Assembly (NCBI RefSeq): GCF_020400655.1
Contig: NZ_JAINRC010000003.1
Coordinates: 310,001-374,000 of the forward strand
Source: Streptomyces spinosus
Lineage (GTDB): Bacteria > Actinomycetota > Actinomycetes > Streptomycetales > Streptomycetaceae
Direction of reading: 5' to 3'
DNA: 64,000 bases
The position numbers were made by a program, and so were the translations under genes. The notes under the pieces are model-generated. The model saw only the letters and a list, made by a program, of their open reading frames with translations. It searched no databases and was not told the origin of the DNA. The stretch's first letter is position 1. The number at the start of each line of letters is the position of its first letter. Below are positions 1 to 8,884 of this stretch, in pieces.

Positions 1-1519
1 GGCGAACGCCGTCCGCTTCGAGCACCACCAGGCCCGCGTCGGCGTGCACGACCCGGACCCCGTCGGCGGCCAGGCCCTCCCGGGTGTGCCGGTACCGGAC
101 CTCGTGCTCCTCGCCGTCCGTCTCGTACCGCTTCACCTGCGGCTGCGAGGGGACGTTGCGCCAGCCGCCGAAGCGCGAGCGGCCGTGGGCGTCGGCGAGG
201 GCGGCGGCCAGGGGGGCGTGGGGGTCGCGGGCGGGTTCGGTGAGGGCGCCGAGGTGGCGGTCGTAGAAGCCGGTGTCCATGCGCCCGCTCGTGAACTCCG
301 GGTGGCGCAGGGAGCGTACGAGCAGGTCGCGGTTGGTGACCGGGCCGTGGACCACGGCGGACTCCAGCGCGCCCGCGAGCCTGCGGACCGCCTCCGCGCG
401 CGTGGGGGCGTGGGCGACGACCTTGGCGAGCATCGGATCGTAGTGGACGCCGATGGTGTCGCCGTCGGTGTACCCCGTGTCCAGGCGGACGCCTTCCGGT
501 ACGGCCAGGCGGTGCAGGGTGCCGGTCTGGGGGGCCCAGTCACGGGCGGGGTCCTCGGCGTAGAGGCGGGCCTCGACGGCGTGGCCCCGCGCGTGCGGGG
601 GCTCGGTGCCGAGGGCGTGGCCCTCGGCGATCCGGATCTGTTCCGCGACCAGGTCGAGGCCGAAGACCGCCTCGGTGACGGGGTGTTCGACCTGGAGGCG
701 GGTGTTCATCTCCAGGAAGTGGGCGCGGCCGTCGGCGACCAGGAACTCGACGGTGCCCGCGCCGGTGTAGGAGACGGCGCGGGCAGCGCGTACGGCCAGC
801 GTGCGCAGCTCCTGCCTGAGCGCCGTGGGGAGCCCGGGCGCCGGGGCCTCCTCGACGACCTTCTGGTGGCGGCGCTGGAGGGAGCAGTCACGGGTGCCGA
901 GCGCCCAGACGGTGCCGTGGGTGTCGGCGAGGATCTGCACCTCCACGTGGCGGCCGTGCTCGAGGTACGGCTCCACGAACACCTCGCCGTCGCCGAAGGC
1001 GCTCGCGGCCTCGGCGCGCGCGCCCTCCAGCGCGGCCGGCAGCTCGTCCAGGCGGCGTACGATCCGCATGCCGCGCCCTCCGCCGCCGGCCGCCGCCTTC
1101 ACCAGGACGGGCAGGTCGGCCTCGGTCACCTCCCGCAGGGGTTCGATGCCGAGCAGCCGCTTGGCGCGGGTCTTGGACGCCATGGCCTCGATGGCCTCCG
1201 GGGGCGGGCCGATCCAGACCAGGCCGGCGTCGAGGACGGCGCGGGCGAAGCCGGCGTTCTCGGAGAGGAAGCCGTAGCCGGGGTGCACGGCGTCGGCGCC
1301 GGACGCCAGGGCCGCCTTCACGATCAGGTCGCCGCGCAGGTACGTCTCGGCGGGCGCCGCGCCCGGCAGCCGTACCGCCGTGTCGGCCACGCGCGCGTGG
1401 AGCGCGTTCTCGTCGGCGTCGGAGTGCACCGCGACCGTCCGGATTCCCGACGCGCGGCAGGTGCGGAAGACACGGCAGGCGATCTCGCCCCGGTTGGCGA
1501 CGAGCACACTGGAAATCAC
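1..1519 (-). CDS. Acyl-CoA carboxylase alpha subunit, biotin carboxylase part (C-terminus outside window)
   Basis: This is the biotin carboxylase half of an acyl-CoA carboxylase, which carboxylates biotin using ATP and bicarbonate. The GTG start gives an N-terminus reading ISSVLVANRGEIACRV, the canonical biotin carboxylase opening. It is followed by HPGYGFLSEN, the ATP-grasp glycine loop KAAAGGGGRGMRIV and FLEMNTRLQVEHPVTE. About 506 residues are visible and the frame is still open at the window edge, so the biotin carrier domain lies outside. The stretch between AKRLL and LPVLVKA is some 8 residues shorter than I expect for actinobacterial homologues. It starts 8 nt after the stop of the carboxyltransferase gene and is the last visible gene of that operon. 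The exact substrate cannot be read from this subunit. Confidence 0.93.
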   Translation of the reverse strand, partial: MISSVLVANRGEIACRVFRTCRASGIRTVAVHSDADENALHARVADTAVRLPGAAPAETYLRGDLIVKAALASGADAVHPGYGFLSENAGFARAVLDAGLVWIGPPPEAIEAMASKTRAKRLLGIEPLREVTEADLPVLVKAAAGGGGRGMRIVRRLDELPAALEGARAEAASAFGDGEVFVEPYLEHGRHVEVQILADTHGTVWALGTRDCSLQRRHQKVVEEAPAPGLPTALRQELRTLAVRAARAVSYTGAGTVEFLVADGRAHFLEMNTRLQVEHPVTEAVFGLDLVAEQIRIAEGHALGTEPPHARGHAVEARLYAEDPARDWAPQTGTLHRLAVPEGVRLDTGYTDGDTIGVHYDPMLAKVVAHAPTRAEAVRRLAGALESAVVHGPVTNRDLLVRSLRHPEFTSGRMDTGFYDRHLGALTEPARDPHAPLAAALADAHGRSRFGGWRNVPSQPQVKRYETDGEEHEVRYRHTREGLAADGVRVVHADAGLVVLEADGVR

Positions 1520-1527
1520 GGGATCCC

Positions 1528-3126
1528 TCACATCCGGAAGACGCCGAAGCCACCGCGCGCGCCCTCGTAGGGGGCGGTGTGCAGGGCGGAGAGGCACAGG
1601 CCGAGGACGGTGCGGGTGTCGCGCGGGTCGATGACGCCGTCGTCGTACAGCCGCCCGGACAGGAACAGGGGCAGCGACTCGGACTCGATCTGCTGCTCCA
1701 CCATGGCGCGCAGGGCCGCGTCCGCGTCCTCGTCGTACGGCTGTCCCTTGGCCGCCGCCGACTGCCGGGCGACGATCGAGAGCACGCCGGCGAGCTGCTG
1801 CGGGCCCATGACGGCGGACTTGGCGCTGGGCCAGGCGAACAGGAAGCGGGGGTCGTAGGCCCGGCCGCACATGCCGTAGTGCCCGGCGCCGTACGACGCG
1901 CCCATGAGGACCGACAGGTGCGGGACCCTGCTGTTGCTGACCGCGTTGATCATCATCGCGCCGTGCTTGATGATCCCGCCCTGCTCGTACTCCTTGCCGA
2001 CCATGTAGCCGGTGGTGTTGTGCAGGAACAGCAGCGGGATGTCGCGCTGGTTGGCGAGCTGGATGAACTGGGCGGCCTTCTGCGACTCGGCGCTGAAGAG
2101 GACGCCCCGGGCGTTGGCCAGGATGCCGACCGGATAGCCGTGCAGGGCCGCCCAGCCCGTGACCAGGCTGGTGCCGTACAGCGGCTTGAACTCGTCGAAG
2201 TCGGAGCCGTCCACGACGCGGGCGATCACCTCGCGCGGGTCGAACGGGATCCTCAGGTCCCCGGGGACGATGCCCAGCAGTTCCTCCGGGTCGTACGCGG
2301 GCGGCTCGGCCGGGCCGGGGTCCGGGTACGCCTTGCGGTGGTTGAGGCGGGCCACCACCCGGCGGGCCTGGCGCAGCGCGTCCGGCTCGTCCAGGGCGAA
2401 GTGGTCGGCGAGGCCGGACACGCGCGCGTGCATCTCGGCGCCGCCCAGCGACTCGTCGTCGCTCTCCTCGCCGGTCGCCATCTTCACCAGCGGCGGCCCG
2501 CCGAGGAACACCTTCGCACGCTCCTTGACCATGATCACGTGATCGGACATGCCGGGGATGTAGGCGCCGCCGGCGGTGGAGTTGCCGAAGACGACGGCGA
2601 TGGTCGGGATGCCGGCGGCCGACAGCCGGGTCAGGTCGCGGAAGACGGCGCCGCCGGGGATGAAGATCTCCTTCTGGGACGGCAGGTCGGCGCCGCCCGA
2701 CTCCACCAGGCTGATGCAGGGCAGCCGGTTGGCGAGCGCGATGTCGTTCGCGCGCAGGGCCTTCCTCAGGCTCCACGGGTTGCTGGCGCCGCCGCGCACG
2801 GTCGGGTCGTTGGCGGTGATCAGGCACTCCACGCCCTCGACCACGCCGATCCCGGTGACGAGGGAGGCGCCGACGGGGTACTCGCTGCCCCAGGCGGCCA
2901 GCGGGGACAGCTCCAGGAACGGGGTGTCGGGGTCCAGCAGCAGCTCGATGCGCTCGCGGGGCAGCAGCTTGCCGCGCGCCCGGTGCCGCTGGACGTACTT
3001 CTCACCGCCCCCCGCGAGCGCCTTGGCGTGCTCGGTCTCCAGCTCGGCGAGCTTGGCGAGCATGGCCGCGCGGTGGGCCTGGTGGTCGGGGCCGGTGGGG
3101 TCGACAGCGGTCCGCAGAACCGTCAC
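1528..3126 (-). CDS. Acyl-CoA carboxylase beta (carboxyltransferase) subunit, MCC/GCC-like
   Basis: This 532-residue carboxyltransferase transfers CO2 from carboxybiotin to an acyl-CoA. Visible landmarks are GGASNPWSLRK near residue 110, FGNSTAGGAYIPGMSDH, TGYMVGKEYEQGG and GASYGAGHYGMCGRAYDPR. The last, with FAWPSAKSAVMG after it, is typical of 3-methylcrotonyl-CoA and geranyl-CoA carboxylase beta subunits rather than propionyl-CoA types. The GTG start overlaps the upstream AtuA-family stop as GTGA, so translation is probably coupled. The biotin carboxylase gene follows 8 nt downstream. Together with AtuA this suggests breakdown of branched or isoprenoid acyl-CoAs; the substrate is inferred. 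Confidence 0.93.
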   Translation of the reverse strand: MTVLRTAVDPTGPDHQAHRAAMLAKLAELETEHAKALAGGGEKYVQRHRARGKLLPRERIELLLDPDTPFLELSPLAAWGSEYPVGASLVTGIGVVEGVECLITANDPTVRGGASNPWSLRKALRANDIALANRLPCISLVESGGADLPSQKEIFIPGGAVFRDLTRLSAAGIPTIAVVFGNSTAGGAYIPGMSDHVIMVKERAKVFLGGPPLVKMATGEESDDESLGGAEMHARVSGLADHFALDEPDALRQARRVVARLNHRKAYPDPGPAEPPAYDPEELLGIVPGDLRIPFDPREVIARVVDGSDFDEFKPLYGTSLVTGWAALHGYPVGILANARGVLFSAESQKAAQFIQLANQRDIPLLFLHNTTGYMVGKEYEQGGIIKHGAMMINAVSNSRVPHLSVLMGASYGAGHYGMCGRAYDPRFLFAWPSAKSAVMGPQQLAGVLSIVARQSAAAKGQPYDEDADAALRAMVEQQIESESLPLFLSGRLYDDGVIDPRDTRTVLGLCLSALHTAPYEGARGGFGVFRM

Positions 3127-4799
3127 AGCAGAGTCTCCGGGATGTCCAGGTGGCGGGAGCGCAGCCATTCGCCGAGGGCCTTGGCCTGCGGGTCGAAGCG
3201 GGCCTGCGCGGCGACTCCGGCGCCGAGGATGCCCTCGACGACGAAGTTGAGCGCGCGCAGGTTCGGCAGCACGTGCCGGGTGACGGGCAGGTCGCGGGTC
3301 TCGGGCAGCAACTGCCGGAAGGCGTCGGTGGTCAGGGTGTGGGCGAGCCACCGCCAGGCCTCGTCCGACCGCGCCCACACCCCCACGTTGGCGTTCCCGC
3401 CCTTGTCCCCGCTGCGCGCCCCGGCGACCAGTCCGAGGGGTGCCCGGCGGGCCGGGCCGGGCGGGAGGGGTGCCGGAAGGGGCGGGGGCGGTACGGCGTC
3501 GAGGGGCCGGGTGTCCTGGGGCGGCGGCACGGGGACACGGCGTCCGTCGTGGAGGACGGCCATATGGTCTACGTCCCCATGGGGTACGTACACATCCTCG
3601 AACACCCCATAGGGGGCGCCCTTTCCGGGTGGGGCGAGCACATGGAAGCCGGGGTAACTGGCGAGGGCCAGCTCCACGGCGGCCCCGCTGAGCGCCCGCC
3701 CCACGACCCGCTGGTCCGGGTCGCGGACGACGAGCCGCAGCAGCGCGCTGGCCGTCTCCTCGGTGTCCGCGTCGGCCCGGTCGGTGCGCACCAGTTCCCA
3801 GCGCACCTCCCGCGGCGGCGACTTGGCGAGCGCGTCGGCGAGCTGCTCCCGCACCAGGGCCGCCTTGGCCTCGATGTCCAGTCCGGTCAGGACGAAGACG
3901 ACCTCGTTGCGGAAGCCGCCGAGCCGGTTGACCCCGGCCTTGAGCGTGGGCGGCGGCGCCTCCCCGCGCACCCCCTCGATCCGCACCCGGTCCGGTCCGT
4001 CCTGGCTCAGCCGTACGGTGTCCAGCCGGGCGGTGACGTCGGGCCCGGCGTAGCGGGCGCCGCCGGTCTCGTACAGCAGTTGCGCGGTGACCGTGCCCAC
4101 GTCCACGAAGCCGCCGGTGCCCGGGTGCTTGGTGATCACGCTGGTGCCGTCGGCGTGGACCTCGGCGAGCGGGAAGCCGGGACGCCGTACGTCCCCCTCG
4201 CCGAAGAACGCGTAGTTGCCGCCCGTGGCCTGGGTCCCGCACTCCAGCACGTGACCGGCGACGACGGCGCCGGCGAGGCGGTCGTGGTCCGCCGGCCCCC
4301 AGCCGAAGTGGGCGGCGGCGGGGCCGGTGACGAGCGCGGCGTCGGTCACCCGCCCGGTGACCACCACGTCGGCGCCGGCCCGCAGGCACGCGGCGATGCC
4401 GAAGCCGCCGAGGTAGGCGTGGGCGGCGAGGGCGCCCGGGTGGGCGGCGGTCAGGTCGTCGCCCTCGACGTGCGCGACCCGCGCCGGGATGCCGAGCCGG
4501 TCCGCCAGCTCCCGTATCCGGCCGGCGAGTCCGGCGGGGTTGAGGCCGCCGGCGTTGGTGACGATCCGCACGCCGCGTTCGTGGGCGAGCCCCAGGCAGT
4601 CCTCCAGCCGGCGCAGGAAGGTGCGGGCGTAGCCGGCGGCCGGGTCCTTCAGCCGGTCGCGGCCCAGGATGAGCATGGTGAGTTCGGCGAGGTAGTCACC
4701 GGTGAGGACGTCGGCCTCGCCGCCGGTGAGCATCTCGCGCAGGGCGTCCGCGCGGTCGCCGTAGAAGCCGGAGAAGTTGCCGATGCGCAGCGGGTTCAC
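3123..4799 (-). CDS. Acyclic terpene utilisation AtuA family protein (DUF1446)
   Basis: This 558-residue protein of the AtuA family occurs next to acyl-CoA carboxylases in citronellol/geraniol and related catabolic loci; its reaction is not established. Residues 1 to about 440 form the DUF1446 region, with [44 protein letters not shown] and [15 protein letters not shown]. After a proline-rich linker comes a C-terminal ferredoxin-fold domain with [19 protein letters not shown]. The GTG start at 4799 overlaps the upstream stop as GTGA, and its own stop overlaps the carboxyltransferase start in the same way. Family assignment is strong; the role in this organism is inferred from the operon. Confidence 0.9.
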   Translation of the reverse strand: MNPLRIGNFSGFYGDRADALREMLTGGEADVLTGDYLAELTMLILGRDRLKDPAAGYARTFLRRLEDCLGLAHERGVRIVTNAGGLNPAGLAGRIRELADRLGIPARVAHVEGDDLTAAHPGALAAHAYLGGFGIAACLRAGADVVVTGRVTDAALVTGPAAAHFGWGPADHDRLAGAVVAGHVLECGTQATGGNYAFFGEGDVRRPGFPLAEVHADGTSVITKHPGTGGFVDVGTVTAQLLYETGGARYAGPDVTARLDTVRLSQDGPDRVRIEGVRGEAPPPTLKAGVNRLGGFRNEVVFVLTGLDIEAKAALVREQLADALAKSPPREVRWELVRTDRADADTEETASALLRLVVRDPDQRVVGRALSGAAVELALASYPGFHVLAPPGKGAPYGVFEDVYVPHGDVDHMAVLHDGRRVPVPPPQDTRPLDAVPPPPLPAPLPPGPARRAPLGLVAGARSGDKGGNANVGVWARSDEAWRWLAHTLTTDAFRQLLPETRDLPVTRHVLPNLRALNFVVEGILGAGVAAQARFDPQAKALGEWLRSRHLDIPETLL

Positions 4800-5590
4800 C
4801 GGCCGGCCCCCTTCGGCGGGCGGCCGGTGCCGGGCGGGCCCGCGAACGCCTGGGCGATGTCGAGCCAGCGGCCGGCGTCCGGGCCCTCGGCCGTCAGCGC
4901 GAGGTCGTCCCGGTGGGCGCGCTGGGTGACCAGGAGGCAGAAGTCGAGGGCGGGGCCGGTGACGCGCTGGGCGGCGTGCTCGTCGCCGTACGCCCACACC
5001 TGGCCTGAGGGTGCGGTCAGTTCCACCCGGAACTCCTCGGCCGGCGGGGTCAGTCCGTGCACTCCGAAAGCGAAGTCACGGGTCCGCACCCCGAGCCGGG
5101 CCACATGCCGGAGCCGGTCGGTGGGTGGGCGCACCACACCCAGCGCGTCGGCGATGTCCAGCCCGTGGGCCCAGGTCTCCATCAGTCGGGCCGTGGCCAT
5201 GGAGGCGGCCGACATGGGCGGGCCGTACCAGGGGAAACGGGCGCCGGCCGGTGCGTCGCGCAGGGCCCGGTCGAGGGCGGCGCGTCCGGCGCGCCAGGCC
5301 GCCAGCAGGTCGGCGGGCGGGAGTACGGCGCCCTCCTCCGCTCCCTCGCCCACGAACGCGTCGGGTGCGGCGAGCGCCTTCTCGACCAGCGCCTGGAAGG
5401 CGTCGGCGTCGGTGACGGCCAGCAGGGCCGAGTGGTCGGTCCAGGCGAGGTGCGCGATCTGGTGGGCGACGGTCCAGCCGGGTGCCGGGGTGGGCAGGGC
5501 CCACTGGTCGGGACTCAACTCGGCCACGAGCCGGTCGAGTTCACCGCTCTCGGCACGCAGGTCGTCGATGACGGGCGTCGGGTCGGCCAT
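4796..5590 (-). CDS. TIGR03084 family (maleylpyruvate isomerase/DinB-like) protein
   Basis: This 264-residue protein has the DinB/maleylpyruvate-isomerase fold typical of mycothiol-dependent and related metal-binding enzymes. The segment [20 protein letters not shown] carries the usual histidines, and a second His lies in [15 protein letters not shown]. It is the first gene of the carboxylase operon and overlaps atuA by GTGA. TIGR03084 proteins are repeatedly found beside acyl-CoA carboxylases and acyl-CoA dehydrogenases, but the reaction is unknown. I chose the ATG at 5590, before [11 protein letters not shown]; another in-frame ATG lies 15 nt upstream and neither has a good Shine-Dalgarno. 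Confidence 0.85.
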   Translation of the reverse strand: MADPTPVIDDLRAESGELDRLVAELSPDQWALPTPAPGWTVAHQIAHLAWTDHSALLAVTDADAFQALVEKALAAPDAFVGEGAEEGAVLPPADLLAAWRAGRAALDRALRDAPAGARFPWYGPPMSAASMATARLMETWAHGLDIADALGVVRPPTDRLRHVARLGVRTRDFAFGVHGLTPPAEEFRVELTAPSGQVWAYGDEHAAQRVTGPALDFCLLVTQRAHRDDLALTAEGPDAGRWLDIAQAFAGPPGTGRPPKGAGR

Positions 5591-5623
5591 GAGGGGGAGC
5601 ATGGCAGCGAGGGGAGAAACAAT

Positions 5624-5635
5624 CAAGCGTGCTTG
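5624..5635. promoter_or_regulatory. Inverted repeat, candidate TetR-type operator
   Basis: The 12-mer CAAGCGTGCTTG has perfect 5-bp arms around a GT centre and ends 33 nt before the ATG of the TIGR03084 gene, within the expected core promoter. AAGC-NN-GCTT dyads are typical of TetR-type regulators of acyl-CoA catabolism. No regulator gene is visible on this side of the operon. Confidence 0.55.
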
Positions 5636-5716
5636 CATGAATTGGCGGCCGACAGGATCCCGGTGCGCGCGGGGGGCCGGTCCGGACGACTCGGCCCGCT
5701 CCGCCCGGACCCGGGG

Positions 5717-7429
5717 TCACACCGCTTCCACCGGCGGGTACACCGGCTCCCACCGGGCCGCCCGTACCGCCGCCTCGCAGTCGTCGAGACCGGTCCGGGC
5801 GACCCCTTCCTCCACCGCCACGCGGGCCACGGCCACGGCGACCGCCTCGGAGGTGGCGCGCAGGTCCCGGATCGGCGGCAGGACCGGCGCGCCGGACCGG
5901 GCGACCTCCGTGTCACCGGTCCGGCGGGCCACCGCGTCGGCCGCCGCGCGGAGCATGCCGTCGGTGACGCGGGAGGCGCGGGCGACGATCACACCGAGAC
6001 CGAGGCCTGGGAAGACCAGCGCGTTGTTGGCCTGGCCGATCTCGTACGTCGTGCCGTCCCGCTCCACCGGGGCGAAGGGGCTGCCGGTGGCCACCAGGGC
6101 CTTGCCGTCGGTCCAGTCGAGCAGGTCGGCGGGGGTGGCCTCGGCGAGGTCGGTCGGGTTGGACATGGGCAGGATGATCGGGCGCTCGGTGTGCCGGGCC
6201 ATCTCGCGGACGATCTGCTCCGTGAAGGAGCCGCCCTGGCCGGAGGTGCCGATCAGGATGGTCGGGCGGGCCCGTCGGACCACCTCGTCCAGCGGGATGC
6301 CGGGCAGGTCCTCGTCCCGGCGCCAGTCGCCGACCTCGTCGGCGGCGCGGGCGTACGGCCTCTGGAAGTCCCGCAGCCGGTCGCCCTGGTCGGTGGTGAG
6401 CAGGCCGTACCGGTCCACGCACCAGAAGCGGGCGGTGGCCTGCCCGGCGGACAGGCCCTCGGCGATCAGGGCGTCGCGCAACTGGTCGGCGACGCCGATG
6501 CCGGCGGTACCGGCGCCGAAGACGACGATCCGGTGCTCGGGCAGGGGCGTGCCGGTGGCGCGGACACCGGACAGGACGGCGGCGAGGTTGACGGCGCCGG
6601 TGCCCTGGATGTCGTCGTTGAAGGTGCAGACCCGGTCGCGGTAGCGGTCGAGGATGCGGCGGGCGTTGGCGGTGCCGAAGTCCTCCCAGTGCAGCAGGGC
6701 GTGCGGGAAGAGCCGGGTCGCGGTGGTGACGTAGGCGTCGATGAAGGCGTCGTAGGTGTCGCGGTCGGCGCGCGGGTGGCGGTTGCCGAGGTAGAGGGGG
6801 TTGTCGAGGAGTTCCTGGCGGTTGGTGCCGACGTCCAGCATGACGGGCAGGGTGCGGCGCGGATCGACGCCGGCGGCGGCCGTGTAGACGGCGAGCTTGC
6901 CGACGGCGATGTCGATGCCGCCGACGCCCCAGTCGCCGATGCCGAGGATGCCCTCGCCGTCGGTGGCCACGATCAGGTCGACGTCGTCGGCGCCGAGGCC
7001 GTGCGCGCGCAGCGAGCGTTCGATGTCCTCGGGGGCGTCCACGGAGAGGTAGACGCCGCGCGGGCGCCGGTACTCCGTGCTGTAGCGGCGGATCGCCGTG
7101 CCCACCGTGGGGGTGTAGACGATGGGCAGCATCTCTTCGAGGTGGTCGCCGACGAGCCGGTAGAACAGCACCTCGTTGCGGTCGTGCAGCGCCGTCAGGT
7201 TGACGCTCCGGGCCAGGTCGCCCGCCTGGTCCCGGAACTGGCCGTAGGCGCGTTCGGCCTGCTCGTCCTGGGTGAGCACACGGGGTGGGACCAGCCCGAC
7301 GAGGTCGAGGGCGCGGCGCTCCTCCTCGGTGAAGGCGGTGCCGCGGTTGATCCGGGGATCGGCGAGAACGGCCCGGCCCCGGGCGGTGACCTTCAGCGGG
7401 CCGGGGTGGGTGTCACGAGCGTCGGTCAC
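5717..7429 (-). CDS. NAD-dependent malic enzyme
   Basis: This 570-residue large-type malic enzyme oxidatively decarboxylates malate to pyruvate with reduction of NAD(P). Seen in order are RNEVLFYRLVGDHLEEMLPIVYTPTVG (N-terminal malic domain), DGEGILGIGDWGVGGIDIAVGKL, the metal-site segment NDDIQGTG, a Rossmann VFGAGTAGIGVADQL, and GQANNALVFPGLGLG near the C-terminus. The length fits the bacterial SfcA/MaeA class, for which NAD is the usual cofactor; cofactor choice here is inferred. The GTG at 7429 is preceded by GGAAGGCGGA. The gene appears monocistronic, 126 nt upstream of the carboxylase operon, and carries a 16-bp dyad in its leader. Confidence 0.93.
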   Translation of the reverse strand: MTDARDTHPGPLKVTARGRAVLADPRINRGTAFTEEERRALDLVGLVPPRVLTQDEQAERAYGQFRDQAGDLARSVNLTALHDRNEVLFYRLVGDHLEEMLPIVYTPTVGTAIRRYSTEYRRPRGVYLSVDAPEDIERSLRAHGLGADDVDLIVATDGEGILGIGDWGVGGIDIAVGKLAVYTAAAGVDPRRTLPVMLDVGTNRQELLDNPLYLGNRHPRADRDTYDAFIDAYVTTATRLFPHALLHWEDFGTANARRILDRYRDRVCTFNDDIQGTGAVNLAAVLSGVRATGTPLPEHRIVVFGAGTAGIGVADQLRDALIAEGLSAGQATARFWCVDRYGLLTTDQGDRLRDFQRPYARAADEVGDWRRDEDLPGIPLDEVVRRARPTILIGTSGQGGSFTEQIVREMARHTERPIILPMSNPTDLAEATPADLLDWTDGKALVATGSPFAPVERDGTTYEIGQANNALVFPGLGLGVIVARASRVTDGMLRAAADAVARRTGDTEVARSGAPVLPPIRDLRATSEAVAVAVARVAVEEGVARTGLDDCEAAVRAARWEPVYPPVEAV

Positions 7430-7466
7430 GAGATCCGCCTTCCGTCCGGCTGCGCCCCTTTCAGGC

Positions 7467-7482
7467 CACACTCAGGAGTGTG
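7467..7482. promoter_or_regulatory. Perfect inverted repeat upstream of malic enzyme
   Basis: CACACTC-AG-GAGTGTG, two perfect 7-bp arms around 2 nt, lies 38-53 nt upstream of the malic enzyme GTG. The 2-nt centre is too tight for an RNA hairpin loop, so a DNA operator for a dimeric repressor is the simplest reading. Confidence 0.55.
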
Positions 7483-7530
7483 CGGGAGAGGGGCGGGAAG
7501 CGCAGGGTGAGCGGGGAGGGGGTCCCGTGA

Positions 7531-7548
7531 GCCCGGCGTGATCCGGGC
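7531..7548 (-). terminator. Stem-loop after the EamA gene
   Basis: GCCCGG-N6-CCGGGC lies 9 nt beyond the EamA stop on the minus strand. It has no U-run, as is usual for Streptomyces terminators. It probably separates the EamA transcript from the malic enzyme promoter. Confidence 0.4.
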
Positions 7549-7556
7549 GGAAGACC

Positions 7557-8504
7557 CTACGCTTCCGGTGCCCGCAGGCCGGGCTTCGTCCGGGAGGTCT
7601 GGGTGCGTACCGCGCCGATCGTCGCCGCGATGACCAGGGCGATCGCGGCGGCCTCGGTGGGGGTGAGGGACTGGCCGAGGATCAGGAAGCCGGCCGTGGC
7701 CGCGATGGCCGGTTCCAGGCTCATGAGGATGGCGAAGGTGGGGGCCGGCAGCCGGCGCAGGGCCAGCAGTTCGAGGGTGTAGGGCAGGACCGAGGAGAGC
7801 AGGGCCACCGCCGAGCCGAGGGCGACGGTGGTGGGGTTCAGGAGCCGGCTGCCCGCGTCGGCGATGCCCAGGGGGAGGAAGAGGAGGGCCGCGACCGCCA
7901 TGGCCAGCGCCAGACCGTCCGCCTGCGGGAAACGTCGTCCCGTACGGGCGCTGAAGACTATGTAGGCAGCCCACATGGTGCCCGCGCCCAGGGCGAAGCC
8001 GACACCTGTGGGGTCCAGATTGCCGAAGCCTCCGCCGCCGAGCAGGAAGACGCCGGCGAGGGCCAGGCCGGCCCACAGGGCGTTGATCGCGCGGCGGGAG
8101 GCCACGACGGACAGGGCCAGGGGGCCGAGGACTTCGAGGGTGACCGCCGGGCCCAGCGGGATACGGGCGACCGCTTCGTAGAACAGGCCGTTCATCGCGC
8201 CCATGGTGACGCCGAAGACGACGACCGTGCCCCAGTCGGCCCGGGAGTGCCCGCGCAGCCGGGGCCGGCAGACCAGCAGGAGGACGACGGCCGCCGCGAG
8301 CAGACGCAGGGTGACGACGCCCAGGGCACCGGCCCTGGGCATCAGCGTGACGGCCAGCGCGCCGCCGAACTGGACCGAGATACCGCCGGCCAGCACCAGC
8401 CCCACGGGTCCGAGTGAGCCGAGCGGGCCGCGCGGGGCGGAGGGATGCGTGCCGTCGCCCGAGGTGGTCGGGGTCGGCGTGGTGGTGCTGAGCGGGGCGG
8501 TCAC
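7557..8504 (-). CDS. EamA/RhtA-type DMT family transporter
   Basis: This 315-residue inner-membrane protein is built of two EamA repeats, about ten hydrophobic helices in all. The first repeat spans about residues 35-160 (GPVGLVLAGGISVQFGGALAV ... VTLEVLGPLALSVVASR). The second spans about 170-300 and includes PYTLELLALRRLPAPTFAIL and SLEPAIAATAGFLILGQSLTP, the conserved RhtA-like end. Such proteins export amino acids or other small metabolites; the substrate is unknown. The start is GTG. A 20-bp dyad sits 41 nt upstream, suggesting control by a local regulator that is not in this window. Confidence 0.9.
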   Translation of the reverse strand: MTAPLSTTTPTPTTSGDGTHPSAPRGPLGSLGPVGLVLAGGISVQFGGALAVTLMPRAGALGVVTLRLLAAAVVLLLVCRPRLRGHSRADWGTVVVFGVTMGAMNGLFYEAVARIPLGPAVTLEVLGPLALSVVASRRAINALWAGLALAGVFLLGGGGFGNLDPTGVGFALGAGTMWAAYIVFSARTGRRFPQADGLALAMAVAALLFLPLGIADAGSRLLNPTTVALGSAVALLSSVLPYTLELLALRRLPAPTFAILMSLEPAIAATAGFLILGQSLTPTEAAAIALVIAATIGAVRTQTSRTKPGLRAPEA

Positions 8505-8544
8505 GAGCGGTCCTGGGCTAGATCGGATTCGTGCATCTCGATGT

Positions 8545-8564
8545 ACTACCAGGTCCAGGGTAGT
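8545..8564. promoter_or_regulatory. Dyad upstream of the EamA gene
   Basis: ACTACC-N8-GGTAGT has perfect 6-bp arms and lies 41-60 nt before the EamA GTG. The right arm and spacer also contain the -10-like TAGTAC on the minus strand, so a bound protein would cover the promoter. The rest of 8565-8758 shows no gene. Confidence 0.45.
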
Positions 8565-8758
8565 GGACTTCGTCAGGTGCGTGAACCCTTGACGGGACTG
8601 TCCCGGATGCTGGGATCAACCGCCCGGCCACCGCCCGGCCACGCTTCCCCCTTACGGAACGCCGGGGCCGTCGGGGCGGATGCCCGCGGGGCGTGGCCGC
8701 GGGGGGTGGCCGCGGGGGGTGCCTGGCCGTACGCCTCATGCCCGTGGGCATCCCCGTA

Positions 8759-8840
8759 GGCGCGTCCGGTCCCGTGGGCGTATCCGGTCCCGTGGGCGTA
8801 TCCGGCCCCCGTCGGCGTATCCGGTCCCGTGGGCGTACCC
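8759..8840. repeat. 18-bp tandem repeat, about 4.5 copies
   Basis: The unit GGCGTATCCGGTCCCGTG is repeated at 8759, 8777, 8795 and 8814, followed by a partial unit. The third copy is 19 bp, which would break any reading frame. It lies just downstream of the truncated femX remnant in an otherwise gene-free stretch, so it is probably non-coding. Confidence 0.8.
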
Positions 8841-8884
8841 CGGCCGGGCGTGGGCGCCGCCCCGCGCCAGGAGTTCGAGCGGCC

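Noticed and set aside
44..1570. Long open frame opposite the biotin carboxylase gene
   Set aside because: It is an antisense artefact of GC-rich codon bias; the minus frame carries clear biotin carboxylase motifs.
3150..6644. Very long plus-strand open frame
   Set aside because: It crosses four real minus-strand genes and contains no recognisable domain; composition is Gly/Arg/Val-rich shadow sequence.
8759..8840. CRISPR array
   Set aside because: Units are contiguous 18-bp repeats without spacers, and no cas genes are present.
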